From Bryum argenteum (taxonomy: Eukaryota > Streptophyta > Bryopsida > Bryales > Bryaceae): DNA of 64,000 bases. Position 1 is the first letter of the stretch. Each line of letters opens with the position of its first letter. The position numbers and the translations under genes are program-made. The notes under the pieces were generated by a model. The model ran no database searches. It was not told the origin of the DNA and saw only the letters and a list, made by a program, of their open reading frames with translations. Shown here piece after piece: positions 1 through 11,917 of this stretch. The stretch lies in assembly GCA_037043015.1 (NCBI GenBank), contig CM073323.1, forward strand, positions 13,451,758 through 13,515,757, given 5' to 3'.

Positions 1-56
1 GGATGTTTTTGTACTCATTGCTAAACACACGACTGTGCGTATTGTTAAAATGGTAC

Positions 57-900
57 CTTATTGCTGAAGAACACACGGTCGGCAGCGTAATGGTTTGTGT
101 TGTAAACACACGAGTTGCACGGAAAATGCACCGTGGACTCATTCGGGAGTTCAATAGAGACGGCCTTGAGAAGGAACTCGTCTCTATGAAAATTCTTCAA
201 AATCAGCGCACCTGGAGTACCAAAGTCCTTCTCCACCTTCAAGTCAACATTGAATCGTGTGACGTTCGAGGACGGGGAATGATTTTCGGGATCAACTTCC
301 GTCCAGTTCTCTATCGCCACAGCGCTACTCTGCTTCGGCCTCCCAGTCACTGCGATCGATGCTCTCGTAATTAGCTTCCACTCCTCACAATCAAGAAACA
401 ACATGAACTGAACTGTGCATAATCATGACTGTGCACTCACCTGGATCAACGTCAACGCTAACAAGCTGAAACCAAACCTTCAATCCAAGCCTTTCGTCCT
501 CCTCATCGCAAAACGTTACATCACTTTCGGCTACCGACTTCGGGAGAACGAAATACTCCTTCTTACACAACTCGATCGTAACCTTTAGCACTTGCAGACA
601 ATCTTCTTGCTTCTGCAACTGAAAATGATCGCTAATCCTCTGATCGACGCTAACACCGTTAATCAACTCCACTTCCGTCAACGCGGGAGCCAATCGTCTT
701 TGCGACGCCGATGCCGCTTGACTCCTCCTCCCTTCCCTCTTCTTGCGACTTGATTCACACTTGACGGTCAAAGCTCTTGTCAATCTTGGCTTCGACGAAG
801 AACGAACTAGTCCACGGCACTCCAATCGACTCACAGAGGCCCAAGGCATCATCATCTTCAACGTCGAACATGCCGTCACGCTTGTAATACATCGCTCCAT
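57..900 (-). CDS. Lipoxygenase, 5' part (plastid-type), truncated by window edge
   Basis: Lipoxygenases dioxygenate polyunsaturated fatty acids in the oxylipin pathway. Two coding exons are visible, 441-900 and 57-349, separated by a 91-bp intron; the rest lies left of the window. The start is the ATG at 900; the first ~70 residues are rich in Ser, Arg and Ala with almost no acids, as in a plastid transit peptide. Exon 2 carries the core of the PLAT/LH2 beta-barrel (FNVDLKV, PGALILKN, PCNSCVY, RVFFSNK). Exon 1 ends in phase 1 after a DP pair, and exon 2 ends right after FFSNK. Both boundaries match the complete lipoxygenase at 55441-58972, which supports homology and the exon model. The acceptor at 350/351 was chosen because it gives VTGRPKQ, aligning with VTKSGQL in the second gene. 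No catalytic residues lie inside the window. Confidence 0.85.
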
Positions 901-3900
901 CTCTTCAAAAGTTCCGTCTCTAATCAATAATCTGCCACTCTCATGCTATCAGTTTCATATCCTCAATCTGAATTTAGCAGTCGCATCTTCGGCATGATTT
1001 GCAATTACAGAAACTCGGGATCTTTCAGACAACCCGGACCTGGCCGATTATAAACTGCAAGCTTCGAAGTTCGTCTTCTATACCAGGAGAAGTGCAGCCC
1101 GGGCCCTGGAGAAATTCCCGGCCGGGTATTCGAACCCGCGATAGCTGGCATGGGAATGAATTTGCTATTTCTTTAATCTCAAGCTAACACTTTCTGTTGA
1201 CCTTGAGGAAACTCAAAATCTGCCAAATGTAGAATTCTCAGTAAAACTGGTGATCTCCTTTGTAAATTTAGATGCATTTTTTATGCTTTAGACACACATG
1301 GGGTTCCCAAAGTTCGGACAATTTCCTGGTGACCATTTTGAGAATTTGACTGTATGAAAAAGTGCAGGTTTTATCATCGATTATGGTGGGGTCTGCATTG
1401 CTACTATTAGATTATATTTGGTTGGTTTACTTAGACTACAATTCTACTAGTGCAAATAGTCATAACAAAGTATAGACTCCATGGTCTTCTTGTAATAATA
1501 AGCTTGAGATTATAAGGCAACAAGAGTAAAACCTTGTTTTATGATCTCCTACATATCTCAGTGTTTATCAATCATCTCTAATCCATGACTACTTTGAGAT
1601 TGTTTCATGTGATGCATGTCAACTATTGAAGGCCTTGTATTAGAACAAACGTTCTTCTTTACATATCCTCGACGAATTGGAGACAGAAATAAGTAAAATG
1701 GTAGTATTTGGAATGGAATAAATGTAGAAAATAGATTGGTTCCTTTTCTATCATAAAATACATGCTTAGGAGATCCTTATAGAATTTTCATCACCTCTTG
1801 CATTATTAAAAATAGTACAAGATCTAACATCACATCTCACATTCCTTTGTAATTGGAGTTGTAGCGAGATCATACAATTCATGTAGGTTTGCAAAGCAAT
1901 GACTTACCTACTTTGAGTTTCCATAACGTAGATGGTTCATAAAGTCTTCAGATACACCAACATCAATATAAGGGGACTGATAACAAAAATTCATTACACA
2001 CTTCATGTCAAAAGACTTTCTCAAACAACCTGCTAAATGTTTTTGACCAACAAGTTGATGTATAGTTAAACATACAACAATATATACAAGTTCTCAATCA
2101 ACATGATCATGCAATGAACCTAAAAGTTGTCATTCAGTAACTGTGTAAAATGTGATATACAAGATGAGTATATCAAGGCAAGTCTCCCTACCAGACTTCA
2201 AAGGTAAACATTTCTATAAAGTTAAATTGTTTCTACCTCTATTATCCTATGTATGCAATTGTAGTGAGCCTATATTAGTGTATCAACTTGTAATTGGCTG
2301 AGACATTATTGGATGAGAATATATAACACATATCATTTTGTAATTAGAGTACAGTGAGGAGGAAGTTCCAAGAGACATTCTTCACCGGAAATGTATGCAT
2401 ATACACGATTGCAAAGAGACTCTCTATAATTCCAATATAACAAATTTACCATTATTTGGTTTTATGAACAAAGTTAGTTGACTATTCACAAGATGCCGAT
2501 CTATGAGTAGATTTATACTTTAAACCTTTCTATTTTTACGGTAAATACACAAAACTTACATTCCCCAAGATAAGATAATTACAAGAATTTGACAATAGTG
2601 CAGGTTTTATTATGGATTAGTTTTTTTACACATTAGTTAGAATGGCTTGATGTTCAGATTTGGAAAGTGAGTAATGAGTGAGAGTGTTTCTATAATGAAC
2701 CTGCAGCTGATGCTCCAGGGGGATGCCGAGGCATGACCAGCATGGTGAGCATGGAATCTTCTTCTTATCTGCATCCTTTTCGTGCTTTTGGTAGGACCAA
2801 CTTTTTCTGAACAGTATGTGCCAGTCCAATTTACACTATGGACCAAGAGCCATGACTATGAAAATTAAAATCAAAAGCTCTGACCATGATAAATCAATAA
2901 TGGATGTTTGAGTGGTTTAGTCTCTCTTGTACTGTAAATTGGATTTGGACTAGGACAAGGTTAAGCTCAATTTTCTAATATAAATCCTCTTTTACCCTCC
3001 CCTTTTTCCTTCTTTGTTTTTAGATAATTGTACACTAGCCAATCAAAGATTTTTGAGCCTCATGGTCTCATTGATTGTAGTTGAGTGGAGGCATTTGCTT
3101 CAACTCAACTATGATAAAGGATAGTGACTATGAAAACATTATCCACTATGGAAAAGTCAAGCATCCTTTGGGGACCTCGCAGTTAGTGGTCATTCTCCTT
3201 CAGTGCAAAGCGGAATAGGACCGAGAGCACTTTACTCTCCAATCACAGATTTAAAAGAACAATATTTAGAATAAGGCCATGGAGTTCTTTCAATTTGGTT
3301 ATGTACAATCGAAACAAGGGATCATGTGGTTTTTCGCAAATTTTTTTTGGTTTTTTGCAGATATTTTTCTTTTATCTGCAAAGGGAAATTAAAGCTTCAA
3401 TTTAAATGATATAGTATTAGTTACCTAGAAATTAGTCTTGATACAATTGAAACATCTGAGAACAAGATTATGGCTGAGTGTATAACACATTTTTGTGACA
3501 ATGGATGTAGTAATAGTAATAATGAAAGCTATCATATGACTATCGCCACTGGTTCAAGCCAGACGTCTGCAGTCATTTAGAAGCACCGTCTTGCCTACCT
3601 AAGGTAGAGGCACCTATAACCGACCACGTAAGGATTTTAGCATATGATATTAAGGTATGTTTTTTTTTAGAATTTTTCATGTGTGCAAACATAAGGTTCT
3701 TGTTGAATGCAAAAAGTTTAGTGATTTTATTTGCATTATTCAAATAGTTATAATTGTTTAAAGTGAAAAGTTGCTTGGAACCTAAAGTCGATCACATGCT
3801 CAAATATACAAATGAGGTACATTTGTTCTTTCAAAATCTAGGAATTGGGCTTGATCAGTTATGGGTCCCCGGTCGGGAATGGGTCCCTTTACCTTACATG

Positions 3901-4800
3901 ATAAATACTTCCATAGTCACCAAAATTATGCGCTTTTCTTGTACTAGTGGATGCAGAATTGATTTTGTGAGGCTCTTTTGATGATAATTTTATTAAATGA
4001 GGCTGTTCTACAGGTAATTTTTCATGTGGCAATTTGCAACATTGCAATGCTCACTTGCTCCCACACAATCCTTCATTTAGTGCGTGAGTCTTGTGATGCA
4101 TAACATGGATTAGGCATGTCCAAGTCCCAGAGCTCTTCTTTTCACATTACTTAGCAATATGATTTGTACATAAACATCCTGATCTTTATTTTATATTAAA
4201 TTCTAAGTTCACGGATCCAAAAATTCAGGAAAAATATTGATATAACAGATTAAGGACCAGAAATTAAGTCAGTGTGGTTTGAGTGACTTAACCTCACACA
4301 AATTAGACGAGGAATTTGGCAGGGGGCAAAGAACATCTTATTCCGTGCTTGTGAAAGTACATGTATTACTAACTGAAGAACCAAAATTCTGCAAGCTCAT
4401 AACAACATGGGATTTAAAAATCATTTCCCATCATTCTTCTCTAGTTAGAAAAAAACCCCCATTATTCTGTGAAATGACATCAAGGAATTGTAGTCTGTTC
4501 AACTTCTTCGACATTTTGGCACTTTTTGGTGATGAGTTTTTTAGTCCAAAATGTTTATGGCAGTTTATCAGCTCCATACCAAACTAACCAAAGAAATTCC
4601 TTCAGGTCACCAACTATTGGTCTTTTTTGAAATATTGGTCATCAAATTGGTTGCCAAGGTTGAAAAACTTACTCAAGATTGCTGGTAAACTAAAGAGTGT
4701 AGCAATTGCGAACCTCTTTAGGACTGAAGCTCAATTCACACTTAGCACATATGGAAGTTGGGCAGCAGTGGTAGTAGAGTGACTGTTTGCATAGGGATAC
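901..4800. other. Intergenic region, no gene recognised
   Basis: About 3.9 kb of AT-rich sequence upstream of the lipoxygenase. Only short open frames occur, many starting at TTG, and none resembles a known family. A TATA-like TTTATAAT lies on the minus strand at about 1046-1053, some 150 bp upstream of the lipoxygenase ATG, and could be its TATA box. On the minus strand near 1118-1140 there is a GGTTCGAATACC element resembling a tRNA T-arm or Pol III B box, without a full tRNA around it. Confidence 0.5.
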
Positions 4801-4802
4801 TA

Positions 4803-5113
4803 CTCCCTCCGTCTCGGGAAAACATCATGATTTGGTTCAAACACTCGTCTCACAATAATACCAAGATTTGATATTAATGAGTAATCAGGACTATCCAAAC
4901 CATATCCAACTACATCAATGAGTAATCTAGACCATCCAAACCATATTCAACTATATCAATGAGTAATCTCGACCATCCAAACCATATCCAACTACATCAA
5001 TGAGTAATCTCGACCATCCAAACCATATCCAACTATATCAATGAATAATCTAGACCATCAGAAAAATCAACCATTTTTAGCATATCATGGTGTGTTTTAT
5101 GAGACGAAGGGAG
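4803..5113. mobile_element. Stowaway-type MITE
   Basis: The element begins CTCCCTCCGTCTC and ends in its imperfect reverse complement (GAGACGAAGGGAG). A TA dinucleotide flanks it at 4801-4802 and 5114-5115. Termini of this form with a TA target duplication are the hallmark of plant Stowaway (Tc1/mariner-related) MITEs. It is 311 bp long, non-coding, and its middle is occupied by a tandem repeat. Confidence 0.85.
4876..5066. repeat. 41-bp tandem repeat inside the Stowaway MITE
   Basis: About five copies of a 41-bp unit (ATCAATGAGTAATCT followed by ACCATCCAAACCATAT) lie head to tail. The outer copies are more degenerate than the inner ones, as expected when a minisatellite expands from its centre. 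Confidence 0.8.
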
Positions 5114-5115
5114 TA

Positions 5116-6700
5116 CAAGACAACTATGGTTATTATAGTTCAAAGTTACAAACCTTCCATTTTGATTGCAATAGTTTGAAAACTAAGTTGATGTATTGTC
5201 TAATCAGTAGATAGTTTACAAGCTTTATTTTGGAAATTTTTATGTACTATAGCAGTTGGGCCATCATAAACTTAGAAGCTAGAGGCCAAGCTACAATATT
5301 TCATGATTCTTTCTACTTTAGTTAGTTGGCTATCAATTGTAAGTTTAGTGAAGATCATATTCTTAAAACAATTGAAAAGAAATGTAGAATAAAGAACTTT
5401 ATAGCAACCCTACTTCTAATTGGACCTTAAAACCAAAGTGTATCATGATTCCAAAATTGCAAATTCTCTATCTTTAAAAATGAATTTCTTCTTTTTGAAT
5501 TCTCTATATCCACCATGAGTAAATGAAATCAACACATTTGATGACAAAAATCTCGAAAATCAAAATTGATAAAAAGGGAATCTTTTCCAAGATTCTGCGA
5601 ATATCTAACCCCGTGTTGACACTCCGAGACACTTGTCATCGAAAGAAACAGAAGAAATCATGCAACAAAGACCCATTGAACAATCTAAATTTTCCAAAGA
5701 CTAGATCGGATTCTGGATCCCATGCATGAATTCGGGGGCCGAGCGTCCACAGACACACAATCATATAAACAAAGAGCCTAAATATTCACTTTGACTAACA
5801 CAAATACTCCTTTGACTAATCCTCATTTCGGTACACTAATTTGAGGGAGGGGTGCTTTGACCGCATTATTCAATTCTCTTTGACTTGTCCTAGATTAGCT
5901 TTACTTCGCAGGGGAGGGTCCCGTAACGGTAATTGGCGAATGATTCCGGAGAAGTTTCTGCTTGCTTTCTCGCAGCTAGCACCGAGCTACCAGTCTCCGT
6001 TAAATTCCTGACTGTAGCAACGGCGCTGTGATCCTTGTAACTCCGGCGATCCATTTTACAAGCCGGCCTTCGTGCCGGACCTGAGCATGTGGCAATCTCC
6101 CCAGTCTCGATCCATCGATGCATAGCGGATCGATCAATCAGTTAAACTTAGGGGAGGAAGATCAAGCCGTGGTCGAGACGACAATATCGATATCAACGTT
6201 AAAATCACGATTTAACTTGTGCCGTTTCGACATGGAGTCGTGTGGGTCTGCTTTTCTGTAACAAATATCAGTACTTTAGGCTTTGATTCTCAAGCTTTTC
6301 TGTGACTTCGTGCGGTAGGATGATCAAACCTTGATAGAGACGCAACGTGTGATGATAATAATGACAAATTCAATTTCAACGTTGAGTTGACGATTTATAA
6401 CGATATATGACGACAGTATCAATATCAGTTGCTGTTTTGAACTGGAGTCGTGTGGGTCTGCTTTTTCTGTGACAGTTCCACCGCTCAGTTCTTACACTGG
6501 ATTTCACGAGGGTGAGGTCAAATTTTTATACTGGCAGATTCATTAAAGAAAATGGCAGTTTGGAACAAAGTTGATTGAAAGGTTTCAGGTGCAGAAAGTG
6601 AGAGGTTTCATGTTGCAGAACTTACTTCTGATTCGCACGTGTCCTGTTGAGTCAATTTATTGGTCTAACCTCGTGGTTGAATTTCAAGATTTAATATCAC
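5116..6700. other. Intergenic region with a diverged direct repeat
   Basis: No recognisable gene. Two diverged copies of a ~100-150 bp segment lie at about 6165-6260 and 6330-6475; the best conserved block is GGAGTCGTGTGGGTCTGCTT. An ATG-started frame of 77 codons on the minus strand (5890-6123, Arg/Ala/Ser-rich) has no family resemblance and is probably chance. Confidence 0.45.
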
Positions 6701-6704
6701 GGTT

Positions 6705-7135
6705 CAACATCATGGTTCAGCCTCTTGGTTCAACCTTTTGGTCCAAACGTCATGGTTCGACTTCTTGGTTCAATCTTTGGTTTTAGCATCATGGTTCAAC
6801 CTCATGGGTCGACTTCTTGGTTCAACCTTTTGGTTTTAGTGTCATGGTTCAACCTCATGGTTCGACTTCTTGGTTCAACATTTTGGTTTTAGCGTTATGG
6901 TTCACCGTTATGGTTCAACCTCTTGGTACAAACGTCATGGTTTGACCTTTTGGTTCAACCTTTTGGTTTTAGCGTCATGGTTCAACCTCTTAGATCAATC
7001 TTTTGGATCAACCTCTTGGTTCAACCTCTTGTTTCAACCTCATGATTTTACCTCTTGGTTTAACACCATGGTTCAACCTCTTGATACGAATGTCATAGTC
7101 CAATCTTCAAGCTTAGTTGATTCAACCTCTTGATA
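6705..7135 (+). repeat. Degenerate ~15-bp minisatellite (TGGTTCAACCTCT)
   Basis: Roughly 430 bp built from variants of TGGTTCAACCTCT and TTTTGGTTCAACC. They are arranged in longer units punctuated by TTTTAGCGTCATGG. The short open frames here exist only because the unit keeps frame for a while; they are not genes. Confidence 0.85.
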
Positions 7136-7740
7136 TAATACTCTAAACATTGCAATATCATATCATGGAAAATCACAACTTGAAGATAATTACACTGAGT
7201 CAGTCTAAAGATACGCTCACCCAGAAGCCAAGCTACTTTGATGCGATCTCTGATGTTGCCCTTAATGGTGTCATAAATTTGTAACTTCTGATTGCAGAAT
7301 ATGTACTCAGAATGAGTATCACCTCAACACTCGAATGTCTGGAGTCCTCTCATCAAATTTCCGAACTTCACAGTACATTTTACTACACTTGTTGGAATAC
7401 TGCATACATTGATTTCTACTGGTCCAGTAGACTTTCATTCACCATTTATGATGACTTCTTCCGAAATTTGCTCCTTCGTCTACGACAGTGTCGTGCAAGA
7501 TGAGCCTCCTGTCCTGTCCGCTCGCAATTCTTGCACTATACCATGATGAATCAATGCGAACTCTACAATCACGTCTGCCGTAAACTGTGTTTGAAAATCA
7601 TCTACCTCTCATACACAGCTCTTTATTCACTCTTATCGATCAGCCTCAAAAATTTCCAACAATGTCATGTATGAGATATTGAGATCCAAGCTGTTGCATT
7701 TTTGTGATTTGCAATAAGTGGCCCAGCACCCAAGCAGCAG

Positions 7741-8560
7741 TTGAATCCGAGAAGGTTAGTTGCTGATTGCAACGACAACTATGGCGTTGAATCAGCATGG
7801 GGGCAGCAGCCAGTTAGGGAAGCCCCGACCCATGTGCTCTGTTACGGGTCCGAGGCTTCGTGTTGGGAGGGAGGACTGCTGTTGCATTGGCGCCAAGGTG
7901 AGTATCAGCGCTAGCGGTATGGAGCACAGGGAGATTGACCAGAAGTTTCTGTTTTACACCAAACCTCAATTCTGTTAAAATGGCACAATTCCTTGTGCCA
8001 TATTGCCAAAGCCATGTTGTGCCAATTTGGTCGCGTTTCTGAAACGTGCCATTTTACCGGCATATTTTTGAACTCAAAATCTCAAAGATTTATGCTTGCA
8101 AAATGGCACGTTTTTTAATATCACCCACATCTTCCATTATATCAACAAATTTCTGTAATATCATCAAAAATTCCATAATATCACACTATTTGATGAATTT
8201 TGACCTTCAAATTCTGTCGAAGGGCAGTTTTTTCTCAACGGCCGCTCAGAAATATCTCTGGTTTTGAGCGGCCGCTCAGAAAAATTTGCTCTATTATGTC
8301 AAAAAATGACAAAAACGAGTGTTGTTTTTTTCATTTTTTTCACCTTAAATCGTGCCATTTTACCATAATATTGCCAAATTAACGGAATTGAGGTTACCAC
8401 CAACTTCGGTGAGATGGAGCGCAAGAATTTAACAAGTCGGAGTTTGAGGCTGTTTACAACAAGACCCATATCGTTCGCTGCCCCGCCAATCATTCGTGGA
8501 GTTTCTGGTGCGATCTTGGACCGCCGGCAGTTCTCTGCATTCTTGTTTGGCCGCGGAGGT
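7741..8560 (+). pseudogene. Duplicated gene fragment, copy A (interrupted by a MITE)
   Basis: Segments 7741-7961 and 8396-8560 together match 31880-32260. Shared blocks include GACTGCTGTTGCATTGG, CCAAGGTGAGTAT (an apparent exon end with donor) and GGAGTTTGAGGCTG-like sequence. The partner copy could encode an Ala/Ser-rich leader followed by EIDQKLLFHTTDFADIKQ. The parent gene is not recognised. Frames disagree between the copies, so both look dead. Copy A is split by the element at 7962-8395. Confidence 0.55.
7962..8395. mobile_element. TIR element (MITE) inserted in the duplicated fragment
   Basis: The ends are AACCTCAATTCTGTTAA and TTAACGGAATTGAGGTT, inverted repeats with one mismatch in 17. 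The flanking direct repeat is ACCA (7958-7961 and 8396-8399). The uninterrupted paralog around 32085 acts as an empty site and confirms both ends. Inside are several inverted AAAATGGCAC / GTGCCATTTT motifs and two GGCCGCTCAGAAA copies. No coding capacity; the superfamily is uncertain. Confidence 0.8.
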
Positions 8561-9237
8561 CGAGGAACACCTCGTCTTGTCTTCTAAACAGCTTATCCCT
8601 CATCTCTTAAGACGATCAGATATACAGCAGCAGAATTCAACTCTTCCAATATAAGAATGAGATTAAGCGTCTCGTAAGCCCTGGAAACTGTGGAAGTTGC
8701 ATTCTGATTAATGAGACCGATGTGTCAGTCCTTGTTTGATCGAAATTTGATGTGTAAGTAACAGTCACCCCCTCCCCCCTGCCTGATGACTCGAAGGTCG
8801 AGCTCGAGGCTTACTTCGATTGCCGCTCTGAGAGTGAGTTCTAACCTTGCTCTCGAGTTTACTGCGTCGTATATATTGCAAAAGTTTTTATACTCTGTGT
8901 GATGTGCACTGTACGTCTTGGTTTTCCACACCTCTAATTGTAGAGTATATATTTCATTTGCCTTTTCTATTTACTTCTACATGGTTCATGCTATTGGTTC
9001 TAAATGTCTCTTAGCTCCCTGTAGACAACCATGGGGTTCATGTTAAGTGCGACTGGAAGCCTACCTGCATAAAAGAGTGTTTGCTTGGCGACATGCAGGA
9101 CTTTGTGGATATTACAGTTGTTGCTTGCACTGCTACAATGTGAGAAAGATGTGGTTCAACTTCATAGCTCTGAGATCATGGATGCAAGTTGAAAGCAGTA
9201 ATCAAATCAGTAATTGAAAAATTCACCGATATAGTCA
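8561..9237. other. Intergenic region, 3' flank of the kinase gene
   Basis: No gene or clear repeat seen. The part next to 9237 presumably holds the 3' UTR and poly(A) signals of the minus-strand kinase, but no signal can be picked with confidence. Confidence 0.4.
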
Positions 9238-10647
9238 TTAGGTACAATCGAAAATGCTGATGTAGGAAATAGCATCAGACTCACTAGAGAATTCTGGTTG
9301 TATGAATTCTGGTTGATATTCTAATTCTGGTGCTGGTTGATATTCTTTAAACAGTGCTTCTAGAGGTAAAACATTCAAACCATTGGGTTCAGGAGGGCGT
9401 CCGAAGATAGGTTCTTCCTTACCCATATCATATGTCCATCGTTGATAATGAAGGAAGTCTTCTCTGTAATGAGGGTGGTCTGTCCCTCTTAAATGCCCTT
9501 GTCCCGCAACGCAGGCGTAACGGGTAAGCTTGTCAAGCTTTCGTCTGATCTGTCGAACAGTGGGCCTCATCCAAGGCTTTGGATGCCAGCACTTGATTAT
9601 AATATCTCGAATCCAGTAATGAAGATCCTCAGGCAATTCTGGCCTTTGTCCGCTCAGCACAACATCATAATCACTCCAAGCATGCTCCTCGAAGGGAAGG
9701 CGCCCTGTCACAAGCTCATAGCACACCATGCCAAAACTGTACACATCGTTCTTCTTTGTGAACTTCACTTGAGCACTGCTTCTGCCATCCTTCAAGTGGC
9801 GCAGTATCTCAGGTGCCCTCCAGAACCCAGTGCCCACCACACTCATAGAGCATTCATAATCAGCCACATTCAGATCCACGAAATCCTCAGAAAGCATATA
9901 CATAGGATTGGCGCCGAAGAGCACATTAGAAGCTTTCAGATCCTTGTGGATGATGCCGTGTCTGTCGTGCAAGCATTCCATGTCTATTGCAATTTTGTGC
10001 ATGAACTTGGTGATGACGCCGATGGTGAAAGGAGCACCGTGAGTTTTCGCGCGCAACTTTCGGTCATCGATGAACTTCCGAAGGTCGCATACTTGCATGT
10101 CAATCACAAGTGCGAATCTGTTCATCAACCTCTCGTCTTTCAACATGGTTGCGCCTAAAATCCTTTCCAGAGGGCTTTTACTCACATCCTTCGCTGAAAA
10201 CAAGGAGGGAGGTATTTGTCTTTGTGACGAGCGCAAAGGATAGCCTTTCTTGAACACTTTCACCACCACAGGATAGGCACAGCCATGCCTTTTAGCGTAA
10301 TAGATCTCTCCTTGACCTCCCTCCGACATTTTGTGATACACCTCAAGGTTCGGAAAATCCCTGAAGAAATGTTTCCATTGCGGATGCTTCTTCAGTACTT
10401 CCTCAAAGTACACAAGATCGGACTCGGGGTCATAATTATCGTCGGAGTCCGTGGCACGACCCACTTCGCTCCAGTGAACTTCGGAGTGTTCTACACTCTC
10501 AGATGAAGTCCTCTCGGTGAAGTCACTCCTATTTTCGCGCATGCTCTCGATGCGTGGAGAAATGTAGAGCGATAATGTTGACGAATGAGGTGCTGGATCT
10601 GTGGACGTTGAGTTCTCCGTTCTTTTGATGCTTAAAACATTCCCCAT
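9238..10647 (-). CDS. Atypical Ser/Thr-type protein kinase with N-myristoylation motif
   Basis: Single-exon coding region of 469 aa starting MGNVLSIKR. Gly2 and Ser6 fit an N-myristoylation signal, so the product is probably membrane-anchored. Residues 10-100 are acidic and Ser-rich. The kinase domain spans about 104-375: glycine loop SEGGQGE (108-114), VAIK-equivalent lysine K130 in VVVKVFKK, catalytic loop HKDLKASN (234-241; HRD reads HKD), APE at 278-280 and DVYSFG (301-306). The DFG motif reads DYE (263-265): the metal-binding Asp is kept but Phe and Gly are lost, so activity is uncertain. The overall pattern is TKL/RLCK-like. A possible 5' UTR acceptor lies near 10674. The start is supported because the longer open frame begins only with TTG at 10683. 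A Copia element sits 0.8 kb upstream, and a broken copy lies at 38695-38990. Confidence 0.85.
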   Translation of the reverse strand: MGNVLSIKRTENSTSTDPAPHSSTLSLYISPRIESMRENRSDFTERTSSESVEHSEVHWSEVGRATDSDDNYDPESDLVYFEEVLKKHPQWKHFFRDFPNLEVYHKMSEGGQGEIYYAKRHGCAYPVVVKVFKKGYPLRSSQRQIPPSLFSAKDVSKSPLERILGATMLKDERLMNRFALVIDMQVCDLRKFIDDRKLRAKTHGAPFTIGVITKFMHKIAIDMECLHDRHGIIHKDLKASNVLFGANPMYMLSEDFVDLNVADYECSMSVVGTGFWRAPEILRHLKDGRSSAQVKFTKKNDVYSFGMVCYELVTGRLPFEEHAWSDYDVVLSGQRPELPEDLHYWIRDIIIKCWHPKPWMRPTVRQIRRKLDKLTRYACVAGQGHLRGTDHPHYREDFLHYQRWTYDMGKEEPIFGRPPEPNGLNVLPLEALFKEYQPAPELEYQPEFIQPEFSSESDAISYISIFDCT

Positions 10648-11409
10648 AGCCTCGATCTCCAAAACACAAGCCCCTGCATTCAATTATAAAGATAAACACG
10701 ATCATGGCAGGAAACTGCAATCCCAACCCAATTCAGGGGGCTGAAGATGCTAATTGGAGAGGTTTTCTACGAGAGCAACATGAATATCTGATGTACAGAT
10801 TGAATGCCTCTCGCCAGCACATAATGTTCCCACTGCTCATCTATGGTGCGCTTACAAAAAGCCATCGAAGCTCAGGTTGCAGTTCATATAGAAAGGTGCA
10901 TCCATGGATCAATCCATAAAGTACTCGACAAGAAGCTAAAGCAGGGGCGAAACATAAGGAACCTCCTATGCGGACTAATCAATCCACTGTCGAAAGAAAT
11001 GATCTCATTATTGAACCACATGCAGATGTGGGAGACGTACCTTAAATTCCTCGTTGGTACGATCGAGTTCACCTGTATTCGCAAACAGAGTAATCTCACA
11101 TCAGAGGAAATCGCGTTTATCAATCATATGAAGATAAAAGGTTAAAAACACAAGAAGCGTGTCAAATGGTTTCTGCTACATGATCACGTCCAATGTCCCA
11201 CGTGTACACATCACTAGCTTGCCAGCATCAGAAACTATTAAGATAGGCATATCAGAGTGGAACGGAGATTTCCACAAAAGCAATGCTGGAGCAATGCAGT
11301 GGAAATTTCCTGACAAACGCTCCATGAGCTGGAGTTTGACAAACGTATTACATCAGTTGAGAGAAACCAAAATACCATTTTGCACCGGAGCTCTTTCGGA
11401 AGCAAACAA
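10648..11409 (-). promoter_or_regulatory. Kinase 5' leader/promoter region, proximal part
   Basis: Non-coding sequence directly upstream of the kinase ATG. The block at about 11010-11115 (minus strand: TTTGCGAATACAGGTGAAC, then CTCCCACATCTGCATGTGG) recurs at 38040-38140 beside the kinase pseudogene. It therefore belonged to the gene before duplication. It contains intron-like acceptors and probably includes 5' UTR exons. Its distal part was displaced to 16537-17200 by the Copia insertion. Confidence 0.55.
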
Positions 11410-11625
11410 TGTTGTGTGTAGAACGCAAGATGACAGATCATAATTTGAAGAAGCATTTACATTATATATATATATATTAATTATAGAATAAGATAACAAG
11501 CCTTCATATGAAGGACAGAGACACCGTTTAGCAAAACGGTATGACAACGTTTGACTTTGACAGGATAATGTGTCTCAGAGATTCTAGCTACTTTATGTAA
11601 CGTAATCAGAATCGGTTCACTAACA
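11410..11625 (-). repeat. 3' LTR of the Copia element
   Basis: Begins TGTTGTGTGTAGAACGC and ends GGTTCACTAACA. It contains an (AT)n tract two or three units longer than in the partner LTR. Confidence 0.93.
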
Positions 11626-11917
11626 CGCCCCTTCAATCGCATGGCTTTGAAAAACATCAATCGCCAACTTGAGTTGTATTGTAAAATTTTGAAAAATGTA
11701 AACTTTATAAGCTTCAGAGAGAAGAAGTAATATATTGGTCGCCCCCTTGCTTGAGAGCGAAGAAAGTCAACGGTAAGGGCTTGAATACAAGCCTCGATGT
11801 TTAGCTTTTGTAAGAGACTTTGTCAAGATATCACCCCACATGGTAGACGTTGAGGTATACTTTGAAGCTTTAAAATCTTGTCGTGAACTTTCTCACGAAG
11901 GAAATGGAACCGCAAGT

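Noticed and set aside
9493-10158. 221-codon open frame opposite the kinase
   Set aside because: Antisense of the kinase domain; no family resemblance, and the sense strand is clearly coding.
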